Source: Glycine soja (Eukaryota > Streptophyta > Magnoliopsida > Fabales > Fabaceae). From it: a DNA stretch of 64,000 nucleotides. The DNA lies in NCBI RefSeq assembly GCF_004193775.1, contig NC_041007.1, forward strand, positions 26,058,788 to 26,122,787, read 5' to 3'. Positions 1-13,100 of the stretch are shown here, in pieces. A model generated the notes under the pieces. That model saw only the letters and a list, made by a program, of their open reading frames with translations. It ran no database searches and had not been told where the DNA came from. The stretch's first letter is position 1, and each line of letters opens with the position of its first letter. The position numbers and the translations under genes are program-made.

Positions 1-1116
1 CCACCATTTTCCATAGTAGAATACTGGTAATGTGTCTACTATCATTGTCATTATTTTTTTAGTCATTGAGGTGCCACTTGAGCTACCAGGTTCTCCACCT
101 TTGGGCGTATTCTTTGAAAGATCTGTGCCCCCTTTTTGCACATGTTCTGTAGTTGCATCCTATCCGAAGCCATTATACTGACACAGCCTAACGAAGGCAA
201 CCATTAGGTCCTTCCAATAATGGACTCGGGAAGGTTCCAAGTTAGTGTACCAGGTAACAGCTACCCCAATAAGACTTTCTTGGAAGGAATGTATCAGCAA
301 TTCCTCATCTTTTGCGTATGCCCCCATCCTCCGACAATACATCTTTAGATGGTTCTTGGGGCAAGTAGTCCCCTTGTACTCATCAAAGTCTGGCACCTTG
401 AACTTGGGAGGGGTGATGATGTTGGGTACTAGGAAAAACTCTTCTAGGTTAGCAAAGGCATAATCTTCACCTTCTTCAATGGCCCTAAGCCTTTCCTCTA
501 AATGATCCAATTTTTCCACTTTTGCCATAGGATGAGGGTTTTTACTTGTTGAAGAAGACAAGAGGTGTAGCTGGGGGTGATACTGAGGGCCCTCCGAAGT
601 GTTTTGCAGGGGTATACCACCAATTGCTTGCCCTTCAGTGGCATATCCGAGGCAAGGCTCGAAGTCAGCTAGATTGTGGTGGGGAATTTCATGTGTCTCC
701 CCCACGGTTTAAGAGACATGTGCATGATCAGTTTGGGGTTGTTGGCTCTCGATGGGTATAGGAGTGGAGTTATTGACATTCTTATTGGGAATGTACGCCA
801 CATTGGGTGGCGTATAGTTGAGAGGCAAGTCATATGGCGGGAAAGCGTGCTCGCTTTGAATTTGCACATCATGGGGGCCGCCCGTACTTCCCAAATCTTT
901 GCCTACCATATCTGAGGTTGGATGATTCATTTGGTTGAGGCCAGATGGTGGCATCAGGTTCACCTTAGCAACAGTGATGGTAGCGGCAATTGTAACCGCA
1001 TTGGCTTCCATTATCTTCTTCATGCTCATCATGGCCTCCATCATTGTGGCCATTTTCTCTTTCATGGCCTCCATGTCGGCCTTCACCTTCTCTTCCACCT
1101 CCTCTGCTTTACCCAT
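1..1116 (-). pseudogene. gag: Broken gag of element H (defective subtype), truncated by window edge
   Basis: Minus-strand reading starts at an ATG at 1116 with a charged, Met-rich segment resembling a coiled coil (KADMEAMKEKMATMMEAMM). An in-frame TAA at 709-711 follows, and the same frame continues from 705 into the retrotransposon Gag core around 280-440 (FKVPDFDEYKGTTCPKNHLK, then MYCRRMG and AVTWYTNLEPS). A frameshift near 165 breaks the frame again. The TAA is shared with element A but is CAA in F. In-frame codons upstream of the ATG encode RPYRTCARARV, a peptide also conserved in A. The identity as Ty3/gypsy Gag is secure; function is lost. Confidence 0.85.
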
Positions 1117-2784
1117 TACTCTAGCTCTGGCACAGGTTCGGTAAGGGCGCCGTAAAGCGGGTTCTTTTCTTTTTTATAACAATGATTAAGTTCTCTCTCT
1201 CTCTCTCTCTCTCTTTTTTAAGGAAAGAATGCAATGAATAAATGCAACCAATGAAAATCATGGATGTATGCGAATGATGGACAGTTGAAGTATTATGAAT
1301 TTTTACACAAGATATGGGGTTGAATCAATTTAGATTTTCAACATGGTCCATGACATCTTCGTCAAGGTGAAACTAGAAGTAACAGGGACATCGACAGCCC
1401 TAAATGTGTTTGGCAGTAGACGAAGCAGCGACGTAACACTATCCATCTTTTGCCCCAATTTTTGCAAGATGGTTACTTCCATACTTCAACTTGACTCGAT
1501 GAACCTTTTCGTAAAAGCGCGAGCTTGGTTCAACCCCATAACCCAGGGAATGGAAATTTTGATCGCCAATACTTCATCAACATTTCATAGGGATGAAAGA
1601 CTCGAGAATACGCATGCTATGCATGGAAAATGTAATTATGAGATTGAGATGCCCGAAGAAACATCATTTTGTTTTTAAGTAAAATGGGTTTATGATCCCA
1701 ACATGGTTGGCTCATGGTACCGAATATATGCAACTAAGAATGCAGCGTGAATTTTTGCGCTTTCTTTTTTGTTTTTGTTTTGCAGGGGAAAACGCAAGGG
1801 TGACACATGAGCAAACATGAAAACAATTAGTATGCAATTTGTAGATCAAAAAATTTTCTTGAACACATATGCATGATGATGCAATGACTCATGCAAAATG
1901 TGATGCAGGAATATGATAACGGACAAATGTAGGAACGATATGTTCATTATGATGCCATGAGATGTTTATGCGATGCATGATATGAGTGCATTTACGGACA
2001 CGAGAGCCCGGAAAATCATCTCTCCTTACTTGCGCATTTGGGGGCGCAGTGCCCCATGTGTGCAGTTAAGAAGACGATACGGATCTTCCGACTTCCCACG
2101 ACAAAAGACGAGACCCACATACAACGCATGTGTGACATTATGATGCAGATGCGCATGCATGAAACGGAAAGAAAACACAACAAAGGGGTAATTTACATAT
2201 ACGAGACCAAAAGGATCCATCTTTTTTAATACTACGTTTTAGGCATTATGGCGCCTCAACGTGTGTATTAAAAAGTGATGTATTACTCTAGAGAAACAAA
2301 ATATCACTAGCAAAACGTGCTATTCGCAGAAAAATGCATGAGAACAAATGGCACGGAGCGTGTTTGCTCTATGCCCCTATTTGGGAACCTATAGGATAAT
2401 ATCTAGGGGTCTCTAATAACTACTCCCAAAGATTCATAACTCACACGGCTGTTTTCTAGAGGTATCATCACTCAAGATAATAATATTGTGGCGGTATGGA
2501 ATACCAGTGACAACACATTATAAAGAGAGAAAGCTCTAGACGAGGTTTCACTATTATCAAGCAAGTCGGAGACCTAGCATGATTATAGATTCACCTCCAC
2601 TTCTTAGATTCCCATGAACCCGGGTATAGGGCCCCTTTTTTACACAAACCCGTGGGTGCTTAGAATGCAGTGTAAAGAATGTGAAATAGACAACAGTTAT
2701 TTACATTTTACACAATTCAATAAATGCACACACAAGGTTTCATAATTCCACAATTCCTTTAGAATAGGCCTAACTCACAAAAAG
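1117..2784 (-). other. Leader of element H, with two hairpins and no ORF1
   Basis: About 1.7 kb of untranslated leader. The half next to the LTR matches the D leader (50691-51340). The half next to gag matches the ORF1-gag spacer of A (20290-21348) and F (37614-38640). The join lies near 2130, where ORF1 would be. Hairpins: TTTTTAATAC (2223-2232) pairs with GTATTAAAAA (2265-2274), and a second structure lies at 2021-2072. A CT microsatellite lies at about 1193-1214. Confidence 0.7.
1193..1214. repeat. CT microsatellite
   Basis: An uninterrupted run of about eleven CT units in the leader of element H, just upstream of its gag on the minus strand (GA repeats in the sense direction). Confidence 0.9.
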
Positions 2785-2802
2785 TCCCCAGTGGAGTCGC
2801 CA
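2785..2802 (-). other. Primer binding site (tRNA-Arg type) of element H
   Basis: The minus strand reads TGGCGACTCCACTGGGGA, two bases inside the LTR. It is complementary to the 3' end expected for a plant tRNA-Arg with CCA, the primer described for Ogre elements. The same 18 bases occur in A, D and F. Confidence 0.85.
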
Positions 2803-2804
2803 AC

Positions 2805-4420
2805 CGTCGCAACGTGCCCTTTTGCGGGCGAGCGAGGGCAAGGCTCACGGGTGCGCTTTCCAAAGGAGGAAAGATGCGCGAAGTCGCCACCAACGTTTAT
2901 TTGTGGAAAACGTCGGGAAAACCGAAGGAAACCGGTCAAAATGAAAATTCTAAGTTCGGGAGTTGTATTTACGCTTGAGGAAGGTATTAGAACCTCTCAC
3001 GTTTGTCTCAAAGGACAACAACCTATTTTTTAGAATTGTGAAATTGTGTTATCTTTTAGTTCTTTTTATTTTTTTGAGGTCGACAAAAGCGGGACTTTTG
3101 CTCCTACGTACCCTCCTTTGGAGAGGAAATCAGACCTACGTAGTTCTTCCTTAAGCGTGAATCAAGCGATTCTTTTTACTTGAAAGGTGATCATTTTAAG
3201 GCGTTGGACCTTAAAAATGATCCGTTTTACTTGGTAAGAAACTGAAAGGATAAACTTTCAAAACCCTATTTTTTGTGGACGAGCATGACTAGGCGAGTTG
3301 ATTTTAGCCTTAGTTTCACTTTAGTTATTAGTCAATTCAATTAAGAATGAGAAATCCCAAAGAGAAAACGTCCGATTGATTTTTCGCTTTATTTTACTAA
3401 AAGGTATTTTTTGATTATTATATTATTATTTTACCTCTTTTTTGATTTCCAATGTGGTTACGACACGACCGAACGGTCGGAATTCATTTTAACAGAAATT
3501 AACGGATGATACAATTCAAATGACCGGTGGAAATTTATTTTCTTTTTAGGTTAGGCGAGAAATGACTTAAATAAATGACTGAAGCACGTCAAAAGGGGGT
3601 ATAGAAAGCGAATGAAAACGAGAATAAAAATACATGAAACAAAATGTGGACCACCACGGGTACATAGAATGAATTGAAAAGTTCGGTTTGAGGTACTTAC
3701 CCGTTGAAGACTGAAGAAAACGAAGAACGAACGATGAATGTTGAAGAACGGTCGAGAATCTTCGCGTAATTACTCACAGAAACGTTACGGAAGCGCCTCG
3801 GCTTGGATTTTCTTCACGGAAACAATTTTCTTCAGCAATTTCGAGAGAATAAGAAGTGCCAAGAAGGCTGAACCCCTTCTCCCTTCATTCCTCCCCCTAT
3901 TTATAGCAAAATAGGGGAGGAGCTTGCCACCTAGCTTGCCTAGGCGAGCTCAGCTCGCCCAGGCGAGCAAGGTTGCTTCCTTCAGAAGCAACAGCCTTCT
4001 GGAGGAAGAATCTGGAAGGCCCAAGTGGGCCTGATTGCTATTTGTACCCCTTTTTTACTAAATGCACCCCCCTTTACCTTTTTTGGTAATTCTTTTTCCG
4101 TAACGTTACGAAACTTTACGAATTTTGTAACGATACTTATTTTCCTTCCGCAAGGTTACGAATCCTTACGGATTATGTATTTACTCTTTTTTATCTTTCG
4201 AAGAAGTTACGAAAACTCACGGATTGCGAAAAACACCTCCTTTCGATTTCCGTCACATTACGGAATTTTCACGGATCGCGTAAGCCTTCTTCCTTTTGAT
4301 TTTCGGCACATCTCGGGATTTCACATATTGTGCAACAAAGGGTGCCAAGTATCTCGAAGCGGCGAATCAAAGGTTGTATATCATCAAATAATAATCCCCG
4401 GACGAAATTAGGGTATGACA
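2805..4420 (-). repeat. 5' LTR of element H (about 1.6 kb)
   Basis: On the minus strand it begins TGTCATACCC at 4420 and ends at 2805 next to the primer site; the terminal CA reads CG here, a point change. A TATA box (TATAAATA, minus strand) lies at 3898-3905, preceded by the GCTCGCC/GGCGAGC palindrome pair near 3935-3970 and by an array of CCGTAA/TTACGG motifs at about 4080-4270. A conserved hairpin module is at 3078-3150. By eye it is very close to the D LTR. Confidence 0.85.
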
Positions 4421-4504
4421 CATCTCTTCATGCATTCATCCATTCCACCCATGATAGATGTCGGAGTTTTGATTCGCACCGATTTTGTTTCACTTTAGTA
4501 AAAC
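4421..4504 (+). other. Remnant of the 5' leader of element B
   Basis: The 84 bases before ORF1 match the end of the element A leader (about 18236-18314), including the stretch ending in the ORF1 ATG. The rest was displaced to the left by the insertion of H. Confidence 0.8.
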
Positions 4505-6374
4505 ATGGGATCAAGTCAAACGCCTTCGCTTAAAAAGAGGTTCTATCAAGTCAAGGTCAAGAGCCTAGGGATCACCAGTCTAAAAGAGTTAGGGCAGTTG
4601 ATGGGTCAACTCCAACGGCAAACTTTTCGCAAAGCTTACGGTAAAATCTGGGACCTAGCCATCGTAGAAGTCTCCACAGAGGCCATTGCCTCCCTTGCCC
4701 AGTATTATGATCAGCCGTTGAGATGCTTCACCTTTGGGGACTTCCAGTTATCACCCATGGTAGAAGAATTTGAAGAGATCATAGGATGTCCTCTAGGGGG
4801 AAGAAGACCATACCTCTTCTCAGGGTTCTATCCCTCATTAGCTAGAATTTCTAAGATAGTCCAAATCTCGGCGCAGCAATTTGACCACAGAAAGCAAGTC
4901 GAAAATGGGGTGGTTGGAATACTAAGAAAGTATTTGGAGGCTAAAGCAAGAATCTTGGCAGGTAAAGGCGAATGGGCCCCGTTCATAGATGTTCTCGCAG
5001 TGTTGATCTTCGGAGGAGTTCTCTTTCCGAATGTGGATGGGTTGGTGGACCTAGCAGCGATCGACGCTTTTCTCGCCTATCATGACCACAAGCAAAGCCT
5101 GATCGTCACTATGCTAGCTGACCTACACCTTCGACCGAAGGTGTGAGAAGAGCAGTATGAGGATTGTTTGCTGTACTCCAGCTCTTTATGTATGGTTGGT
5201 TTCGCACCTTTTTCGCCAAGAGGTAAGGCATGCTTGCTCGCTAGAAAGTCACCGTTCATGCATAGAGAAAGGAGGCGTGAATTGGGACCAACTCTTAGCA
5301 AACAAAGAAGGAGCGTCTATCATCTGGTTCCCTCGATGGAAAGAAGGAAGAATTGAAGTTCTTATTTCGTGCGGAGGATTTCTAAATGTTCCCTTGATGG
5401 GGACGAGGGGTTGCATCAGTTACAATCTCGTTCTTGCTATAAGGCAACTTGGCTACCCTATCAGAGGGGCACCACTAGAGGAAGAGATCGCGCCTATCAT
5501 TTCACGAGGTTTCAATAAAACCAACGTGGAGACACTTCAGAAGGTCCGCAAGGCATGGGAGGTGGTGCGAAAGAAGGACAAAGAACTCAGGGGCAGTAAC
5601 AATGGGTCCATCAGCGGCTACCGTAAGTGGTTGAGAGCCCACGTGCAAGGTTTGGATTGGCTCCCAAGTTTGATACCCGCTAAAAGGGAGGAAGTTGAGG
5701 CACTGGAGGAAGACGAAGAGGTGCAGACCCTTAGGACAGTGCTCCAGCAAGCTCAAACAGTCAAAGAAAGGTTCAAATCAGCAGCTCTGAAGATCCGAAA
5801 GCAGAATGTCGAACTGAGAGATATAAATACAGCTACCACCAAAGCCTTGGAACAAGAAACCAAGAGGGCTCGTAGGGAAGAGCACGACCAGAACAAGTTC
5901 CGAGGGGCTCTGTGGGGCAGCAACAACGAGCTTAAGCTCCGGAGAGAGGAAAGGGACCAATCACGAGTAGACAGTCTGATCTTGAAAGATGAGTTGAAGG
6001 TTTGCTCAAGGTCCTAAAGAAACATGTCTCAGCGGTTATGCGAGACAGAGACCAACATGTTAGCTATCATCAGCAAGTATCAAGAAGAACTAAATCTGGC
6101 CACGGCCCACGAGCATAGAGTGGCGGACTAGTATGCCCAAGTGTATGCGGAAAAAGAGGCTAGAGGAAGGGTGATCGACTCGTTACATCAAGATGCAACA
6201 ATGTGGATGGACCGATTTGCTCTTACCTTGAACGGGAGTCAAGAACTTCCCCGATTGCTAGCCAAGGCCAAAGCAATGGCGGACACCTACTCCGCCCCCG
6301 AGGAGATCCACGAACTTCTCGGCTATTGTCAGCATATGATAGATTTAATGGCCCATATAATTAGAAACCTCTAG
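4505..6374 (+). pseudogene. ORF1 of element B, DUF7745-like plus coiled coil, broken
   Basis: Homologous to the intact 622-codon ORF1 of D. It opens MGSSQTPSLKKRFYQVKVKS and carries the signature LAQYYDQPLRCFTFGDFQ at about residue 70, typical of plant proteins annotated DUF7745, which resemble the plant mobile domain. The C-terminal half is rich in E/K/R/Q and looks like a long coiled coil, ending in a conserved block (LTLNGSQELPRLLAKAKAMA). A frameshift and small deletion lie near 5123-5150. In-frame stops are at 6015-6017 and near 6130. Ogre elements are known for an extra ORF before gag; its role is unknown. I infer structural or RNA/DNA-binding use from the coiled coil only. Confidence 0.85.
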
Positions 6375-6603
6375 GAAGCTTGTATTGTCTCTCAGATCTT
6401 GACTAGCTATAAACTTCCTGAATAAAATGAGTTTATCCCATTTTTTACTCCAAAGATCGGTGCGAATCAAATCACTCCCGCATTTTATCTCTAGCATGCA
6501 TTCATTTTTTTACCTACTCCTCACATTTGGTTTTTTTAGGAAAAACACCATAACTAAACGCGCCCCAAGGCATACCTATCACACTAGATCCAAATCTAGA
6601 ACG

Positions 6604-9600
6604 ATGGGTGATCAAGAGGAGACACAGGAACAGATGAAAGCCAACATGTTGGCTTTGAAAGAACAAATGGCTTCCATGAGGGAGGCCATGTTAGGAATGA
6701 GACAACTCATGGAGAAAAACGTGGCCACCGCTGCCGCTGTTAGTTCGGCTGCCGAAGCAGACCCAACTCTCTCAGCTACCGCGCACCATCCTCCCCCAAA
6801 CGCGGTAGGACGAGAAAAGAGCACACTGGGGCACAACAGCAACCCCCAACACATTACCTCAGCCCAACCTCACAGCACATCCAATATTCTTGTTCACAGA
6901 AGGACCACCCCCGACGGCCGAAGAAAGAAGGAAACTCGATCTCCTCGAGGAGAGATTGAGAGCTGTTGAAGGCTTTGGTGACTATCTGTTCGCGGAGATG
7001 ACGGATCTTTGCTTGGTACCGGATGTCGTCATCCCCACAAAATTCAAAGTGCCTGATTTTGACAAGTATAAAGGGACGACTTGTCCTAAGAACCATCTCA
7101 AGATGTATTGTCGCAAGATGGGGGCACATTCTAGGGATGAAAAGTGGTTAATACACTTTTTCAAAGATAGCTTGGCTGGAGCCGCGGTTATTTGGTACAC
7201 TAATCTGGAAGCTTCCCGCATCCGTACTTGGAAGGGCCTGATTACTGCTTTCCTAAGGCAATATCAGTATAATTCCGATATGGCTCCCGATCGCACTCAG
7301 CTACAGAATATGGTTAAGAAGGAAGATGAGACCTTTAAAGAGTACGCATAGCGGTGGAGAGAACTGGCAGCACAAGTGGCCCCTCCCATGGTCGAAAGGG
7401 AGATGATTATCATGATGGTGGACACCTTGCTAGTGTTTTACTGTGAGAAGTTGGTAGGCTACATGCCTTCTAGCTTCGCGGACTTGGTATTTGCTCGGGA
7501 AAGAATCAAAGTAGGGTTGAAAAGAGGGAAGTTTGATTATGTCTCCTCCACAAGTGTCAATGCTAGAAGAGTCGGAGCAACTGGGGCAAAAAGGAAGGAA
7601 GGAGATACCCATGCCGTCACTTCGGCGCCCGCATGGGTCAAGCCCCCGCAGACCTCTCATGGTACACACCAGTATGCGCAACATCATCCGAGCTTCTCAG
7701 CTCGCGTCAAGAACTCCTCCAATTCAGAACCCTTACAGCCTAGAGCGCCCACCCCCATCCAGAGGGAGGCCCCCCAAGCTCCGGCTCCAACCACGACTCG
7801 CCCGGCTGGCAATGCCCACTTTGGTGCCGGTTCCAATGCGATGAGAAACTTTCCCCCGAAGCCAATTCCAGAATTCACCCCGATCCCAATGGCGTACGAA
7901 GACCTCTTGCTGTCCCTCATCGCCAACCAAATGGTTGTAACAACTCCCGGGAAGATCTACCAACATCCTTTCCCAAAGTGGTATGATTTTGATGCAACTT
8001 GCACGTACCATGGGAAAACCCCGGGCCACTCCACCAAAAATGCCTGGCCCTTAAATACAAGGTCCAACATTTGATAGATGCTGGATGGCTGACGTTTCAA
8101 GAGGATCGACCCAACGTAAAAACAAACCCGCTCGCCAATCATGGAGGTGGAGCGGTTAATGCCATTGAGTCAGATAGGCCGCGCAAGTCTAAGCCTTTAA
8201 AGGACGTGGCGACCCCTAGGAGGTTTATATATGAGGCCCTACAATAGGGAGGTGTAATTCCCCACGGAGGGCATGAAGAGGATTCTTGTTTGTTGCATCC
8301 CAGCGAGCTACATGACATAGAAACATGTTTAGCAGTGGAGGAATTGTTGCAACGAATGATAGATCAAGGCCAACTGGAAGTCGGTGATGAGGGGAGGGAA
8401 GAGCAGCATATATGTATGCAGTCCGCAAATGAGAGAAGTTTTGGAAGGCCTAAACCTTTGGTGATATATTTCACCAAGGACGCAGCTTCACAAAAGCCCA
8501 GATACCCCTCGACAACTAAACCTGTTCCTTTCCCATACCAAAACGGTCACGCAGTCCCGTCGAGGTATACACCTCCGAGTGAAAGGAAAGAAGAAGCCAC
8601 TGACATAAGCTCGTTGTCGACCAAGGTAACCAATATCACTGACCGCAGCGGTCGCATGTTTGCACCCCCCGACCTGCCGACACAACCCGCAAACGTTAAG
8701 GGGAAGGCAAAGGTGGTGGATGAATATGACAAGATGACCCTCACTCCGAACGAGGATATTCCAGTGAAAGGTCTTCCTGAGAAAAGGGATGGTTGTGGCA
8801 AGAAGGAAGTGTCGCTAGAGGAAGCAAGCGAGTTTCTCTGCATTATTCAGCAGAGCGAGTTCAAGGTCATTGAACAGCTCAACAAAACCCCGGCCAGGGT
8901 CTCTCTTTTGGAATTACTCATAAGCTCTGAGCCTCATCGGGCTTTGCTAGTAAAGGCCTTGAACGAAGCTCATGTGGCCCAAGATATTTCTGTAGAGGGC
9001 TTTGGAGGACTCATTAATAGTATCACCGCCAACAACTATCTCGCCTTCACCGAAGAAGAAATCCCTGCCGAGGGGAGAGGGCATAACAGGGCTTTGCATG
9101 TATCAGTCAAGTGCATGGACCACGTCGTAGCCAAGTTGCTCATCGATAACGGTTCCAGTTTAAACGTAATGCCCAAAAGCACTTTGGAGAAATTATCGTT
9201 TAATGCTTCCCATCTAAAGCCAAGTTCTATGGTAGTTCGTGCCTTCGATGGCACCCGCCTAAAGGTTAGGGGAAAGATCGACCTCCCTGTACAGATAGGC
9301 CCCCATGCCTATCAGGTTACCTTTCAAATAATGGACACTAACCCCGCTTACAACTGCCTTTTGGGGAGCCCGTGAATCCACTCGGTGGGAGTCGTTCCCT
9401 CTACACTCCACCAAAAATTGAAATTCGTAGTAGAGGGACATTTGGTTATTGTATCGGGCGAGGAAGACATCTTGGTGAGTTGCCCGTCCTCTATGCCATA
9501 TGTGGAAGCCGCGGAGGAGTCATTAGAAACAACCTTCCAATCTTTTGAGGTGGTAAGCATTGCCTCTGTAGATTCCTTCTCTGGGAAACCTTGCCTGTCC

Positions 9601-10007
9601 GATACGGCAGTAATGGTGGCCCGAGTGATGTTGGGGAATGGTTACGAGCTCGGAATGGGTTTAGGAAAGGACAACGGCGACAGAACCAGCCTGATAAGTG
9701 CCAGAGGAAACTGTGGGAAGTTTGGGTTAGGCTATAAACCCACACAAGCGGACATAAGGAAAAGCGTTGCAGGAAGAAAGAGTAGAGGTCAAGGCTCGCG
9801 ATTGGGACAAGAAGTTGAAGGAGGCCCGCCCTGCCACATCAGTAGGAGCTTTATAAGCGCGGGTCTAGGACACGAAGGCCAAGTCATTGCGATATGCGAA
9901 GATGATTCGCCGAGTGGGTCGGATTTCGTACGGCCATGCCCTCCTGGTTTCCGACTAGGAAATTGGCGAGTGGAGGAGCGCCTGGACATTTACGCAACAA
10001 GCATAAT
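6604..10007 (+). pseudogene. gag-pro: gag-protease (with G-patch-like segment) of element B, broken
   Basis: The likely start is the ATG at 6604 (MGDQEETQEQMKA), with translated-looking sequence upstream (see D). Gag core motifs lie at 7040-7300 (FKVPDFDKYKGTTCPKNHLK, AVIWYTNLEASR, RQYQYNSDMAPDR). A late Gag Cys/His segment lies near 7990-8050. The retropepsin active site LIDNGSSLNVMP lies near 9142-9177, followed by a hydrophobic flap and the LLGSP region. A G-patch-like stretch (GYELGMGLGK, then FGLGYKP) lies at about 9640-9745. Frameshifts occur near 6900, 7990-8050 and 8250. Stops include 7348-7350 and 9372-9374, the latter replacing a Trp codon present in D. The exon ends at 10007. Confidence 0.85.
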
Positions 10008-10186
10008 GTAACCCTTTGTGGCTTTTAAACTCTACAGTTGGGCCTAGGCTTTTGAGTTTCCTTTTGTTAAGGCTTTATGTCTTTTGTTCCTAAATTTATA
10101 ATACAAAGATCCTTCTTCATCTGTTCCTACGTCTCTACCCATTCTCATCCATTTGTATGTTTATTTCTTTACGTTTAAAATGCCAG
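10008..10186 (+). other. Pro-RT intron of element B
   Basis: A GTAACC donor at 10008 and a TGCCAG acceptor ending at 10186 bracket 179 bp with a pyrimidine-rich 3' part. The position matches the 152-bp intron of D. Ogre elements are known to carry an intron between protease and reverse transcriptase that is spliced incompletely. Joining 10007 to 10187 keeps the reading frame for the first codons, until a local stop (GAGTAA, near 10241). Confidence 0.75.
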
Positions 10187-13100
10187 ATCTGACGACGAGT
10201 CCCTCGAAGGTACTAATACTAGGGACCCGACCATCAATTTCGAGTAAGAAACGAATCAAACGGAGGATGAAGAGGACGAGGATGTGGGACTTCCCCCGGA
10301 GTTGGAGAAGATAGTCGCCCATGAGGACTAAGAGATGGGCCCTCATCAAGAATAGACGGAACTAGTGGACTTAGGAACCGGCAGTGGGAAAAAAAGAAGT
10401 AAAGATAGGCACGGGTATGACCACACCCATCCGTGAAGAATTGACAGCCCTGCTAAAAGACTACCAAGACATCTTTGCTTGGTCATACCAAGATATGCCC
10501 GGTTTGAGTTTTGACATTGTACAGCACTGATTACCTCTATATCCCGAGTGTTCCCCGGTAAAACAGAAACTGAGAAGGATGAAGCCCGAGACATCCTTGA
10601 AAATAAAAGAAGAGGTAAAGAAACAATTTGACGTTGGTTTCTTGGCTGTCGCTCAGTACCCAGAATGGGTTGCCAACATTGTACCAGTCCCTAAGAAGGA
10701 TGGGAAGGTGCGAATGTGTGTGGATTATCAGGACTTGAATCGAGCCAGTCCCAAAGACAATTTTCCTTTGCTGCATATAGATATCCTCGTGATAATTCAG
10801 CCAATTTCGCTTTGTTTTCCTTCATGGATGGGTTCTCCGGTTACAATCAGATAAAAATGGCATTGGAGGATATGGAAAAGACTACCTTCGTCACTCTGTG
10901 GGGAACGCTCTGTTATAAGGTGATGTCCTTTGGCCTCAAGAACGCCGAGGCAACTTATCAACGGGCTATGGTAGCTTTGTTCCATGATATGATGCACCAA
11001 GAAATCGAGGTCTATGTGGACGACATAATTTCCAAATCTAAGACCGAGGAGGAACACCTTGTCAACCTGTGGAAGTTGTTCGAAAGGCTTAGGAAGTATC
11101 AATTGAGGTTAAACCCCGCTAAGTGCACTTTCGGGGTCAAATCAGGGAAATTGCTAGGTTTCATCGTAAGCCAGAAAGGGATAGAAGTGGACCACGAAAA
11201 GGTGAAGGCCATCCTTGAGATGCCGGAACCCCGTACCGAGAGGCAAGTCTGAGGTTTCCTGGGACGTTTGAATTATATTGCCAGATTCATATCACAGCTC
11301 ACTGCTATTTGTGAGCGTTGTTCAAACTCTTACACAAAAACCAAATCGTCCGCTGGAACGAGGATTTTCAAGAGGCATTTGGAAGGATCAAATAGTGTCT
11401 CATAAACCCTCTCGTGCTTATGCCGCCGGTACACAGAAGACCTCTCAACTTGTATATGACGATTTTGGATGAGTCTATAGGGTGTATGCTGGGGCAACAT
11501 GACGAGTCCGGGAAGAGAGAGCACGCTGTCTACTACTTGAGTAAGAAGTTCACGACCTGTGAAATGAATTACTCCCTGCTTGAGAGAAAGTGTTGTGCTT
11601 TAGTCTGGGCGTCCCACCGTCTAAGACAATACATGCTGAGCCATACCACCTGGCTGATATCCAAGATGGACTCAGTTAAGTACATCTTTGAAGAGCCTGC
11701 TCTCACAGGACGAATCGCCCGGTGGCAAGTCTTGCTATCCGAGTTTGATATAGTTTACGTCACCCAAAAGGCGATAAAAGGAAGCGCCTTAGCAGATTAT
11801 TTGGCTCAGGAGCCTCTCAACGACTATCAGCCCATGCATCCCGAATTCCCGGATGAGGACATCATGGCCTTGTTTGAGGAAAAACTAGATGAGGACCGGG
11901 ACAAGTGGACCGTGTGGTTTGACGGAGCATCAAACGTTCTAGGCCATGGCATTGGAGCAGTATTGGTCTCTCCAGACAATCAATGTATACCTTTCACAGC
12001 CAGGCTAGGGTTTGACTGCACCAACAATATGGCTGAGTATGAAGCGTGTGCCCTGGCCGTCCAAGCGGCAATTGACTCTAATTTCAAATTGCTCAAAGTA
12101 TACGGGGACTCAGCACTGGTGATTCACCAGCTGAGAGGGGAATGGGAAACTAGAGATCCCAAGTTGATACCCTACAAAGCCTATATCAAGGAGTTGGTTG
12201 ATTCCTTTAATGAGATCTCCTTCCACCACGTTCCCCCGGGAGGAAAATCAAATGGCGGATGCACTTGCTACTTTGGCGTCCATGTTCCCGCTAACACCGC
12301 ACAGGGACCTACCATACATTGAGTTCTGGTGTTGTGGGAAAGCTGCACATTGTTGTCAGGTGGAAGGGGAATAGTGGTCGGTTTCTTCATGAGCGGGAGC
12401 ATACTACATAAAAGAAACCATGACATGACTCTCCTGCGATGCATGGATGCCAAAGAGGCGAACCACATGATCGAGGAAGTCCACGAGGGTTCGTTTGGAA
12501 CGCACGCCAATGGGCATGCTATGGCCAGGAAGATCCTGAGAGCAGGTTATTACTGGCTCACCATGGAAAGTGATTGTTGCATCCATGTAAGGAAATGCCA
12601 TAAATGTCAAGTGTTCGCGGACAATGTCAATGCTCTGCCACATCCTCTGAATGTCATGTCCGCCCCTTGGCCTTTTTCCATGTGGGGGATAGATGTCATA
12701 GGGGCCATCGAACCCAAGGCTTCGAACGGTCATCGCTTCATTCTCGTGGCAATAGATTATTTCACCAAATGGGTCAAAGCGGCTTCCTACACCGATGTCA
12801 CGAGGAGTGTAGTGGTCAAATTCATAAAGAGGGAGCTAATTTGTTGGTACGGGCTCCCTAAGAAGATCATTACTGACAATGGCACCAATCTGAATAACAA
12901 GATGATGCAGGAAATGTGTGCGGATTTCAAAATCCAGCATCACAATTCCACGCCCTACTGACCCAAGATGAACGGAGCCGTGGAAGCATCCAACAAGAAT
13001 ATTAAGAAAATTATTCAGAAGATGACAGTATCATACAAAGATTGGCATGAGATGTTTCCTTTTGCCCTGCATGGATACCGAACTTTGGTACGAACTTCTA

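Larger units (their letters stand above)
1..4420 (-). mobile_element. Element H: non-autonomous Ogre/Tat-like LTR retrotransposon, 5' part (left end outside window)
   Basis: Reading on the minus strand, the order is 5' LTR (4420 to 2805), tRNA-Arg primer site, a long leader, then a broken gag running off the left edge. No ORF1 lies between leader and gag, unlike A, B, D and F. The LTR is the same roughly 1.6-kb type as that of D, but the gag is the type found in A and F. The element sits in the 5' leader of element B: B sequence resumes at 4421 with CATCT, the expected target-site copy, whose partner is left of the window. Ogre/Tat assignment rests on LTR length, the primer site and the Gag motif. 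Confidence 0.85.

Noticed and set aside
1343..1678. Plus-strand frame of 111 codons as a host gene
   Set aside because: It is antisense to the H leader and the same stretch is non-coding spacer in A and F.
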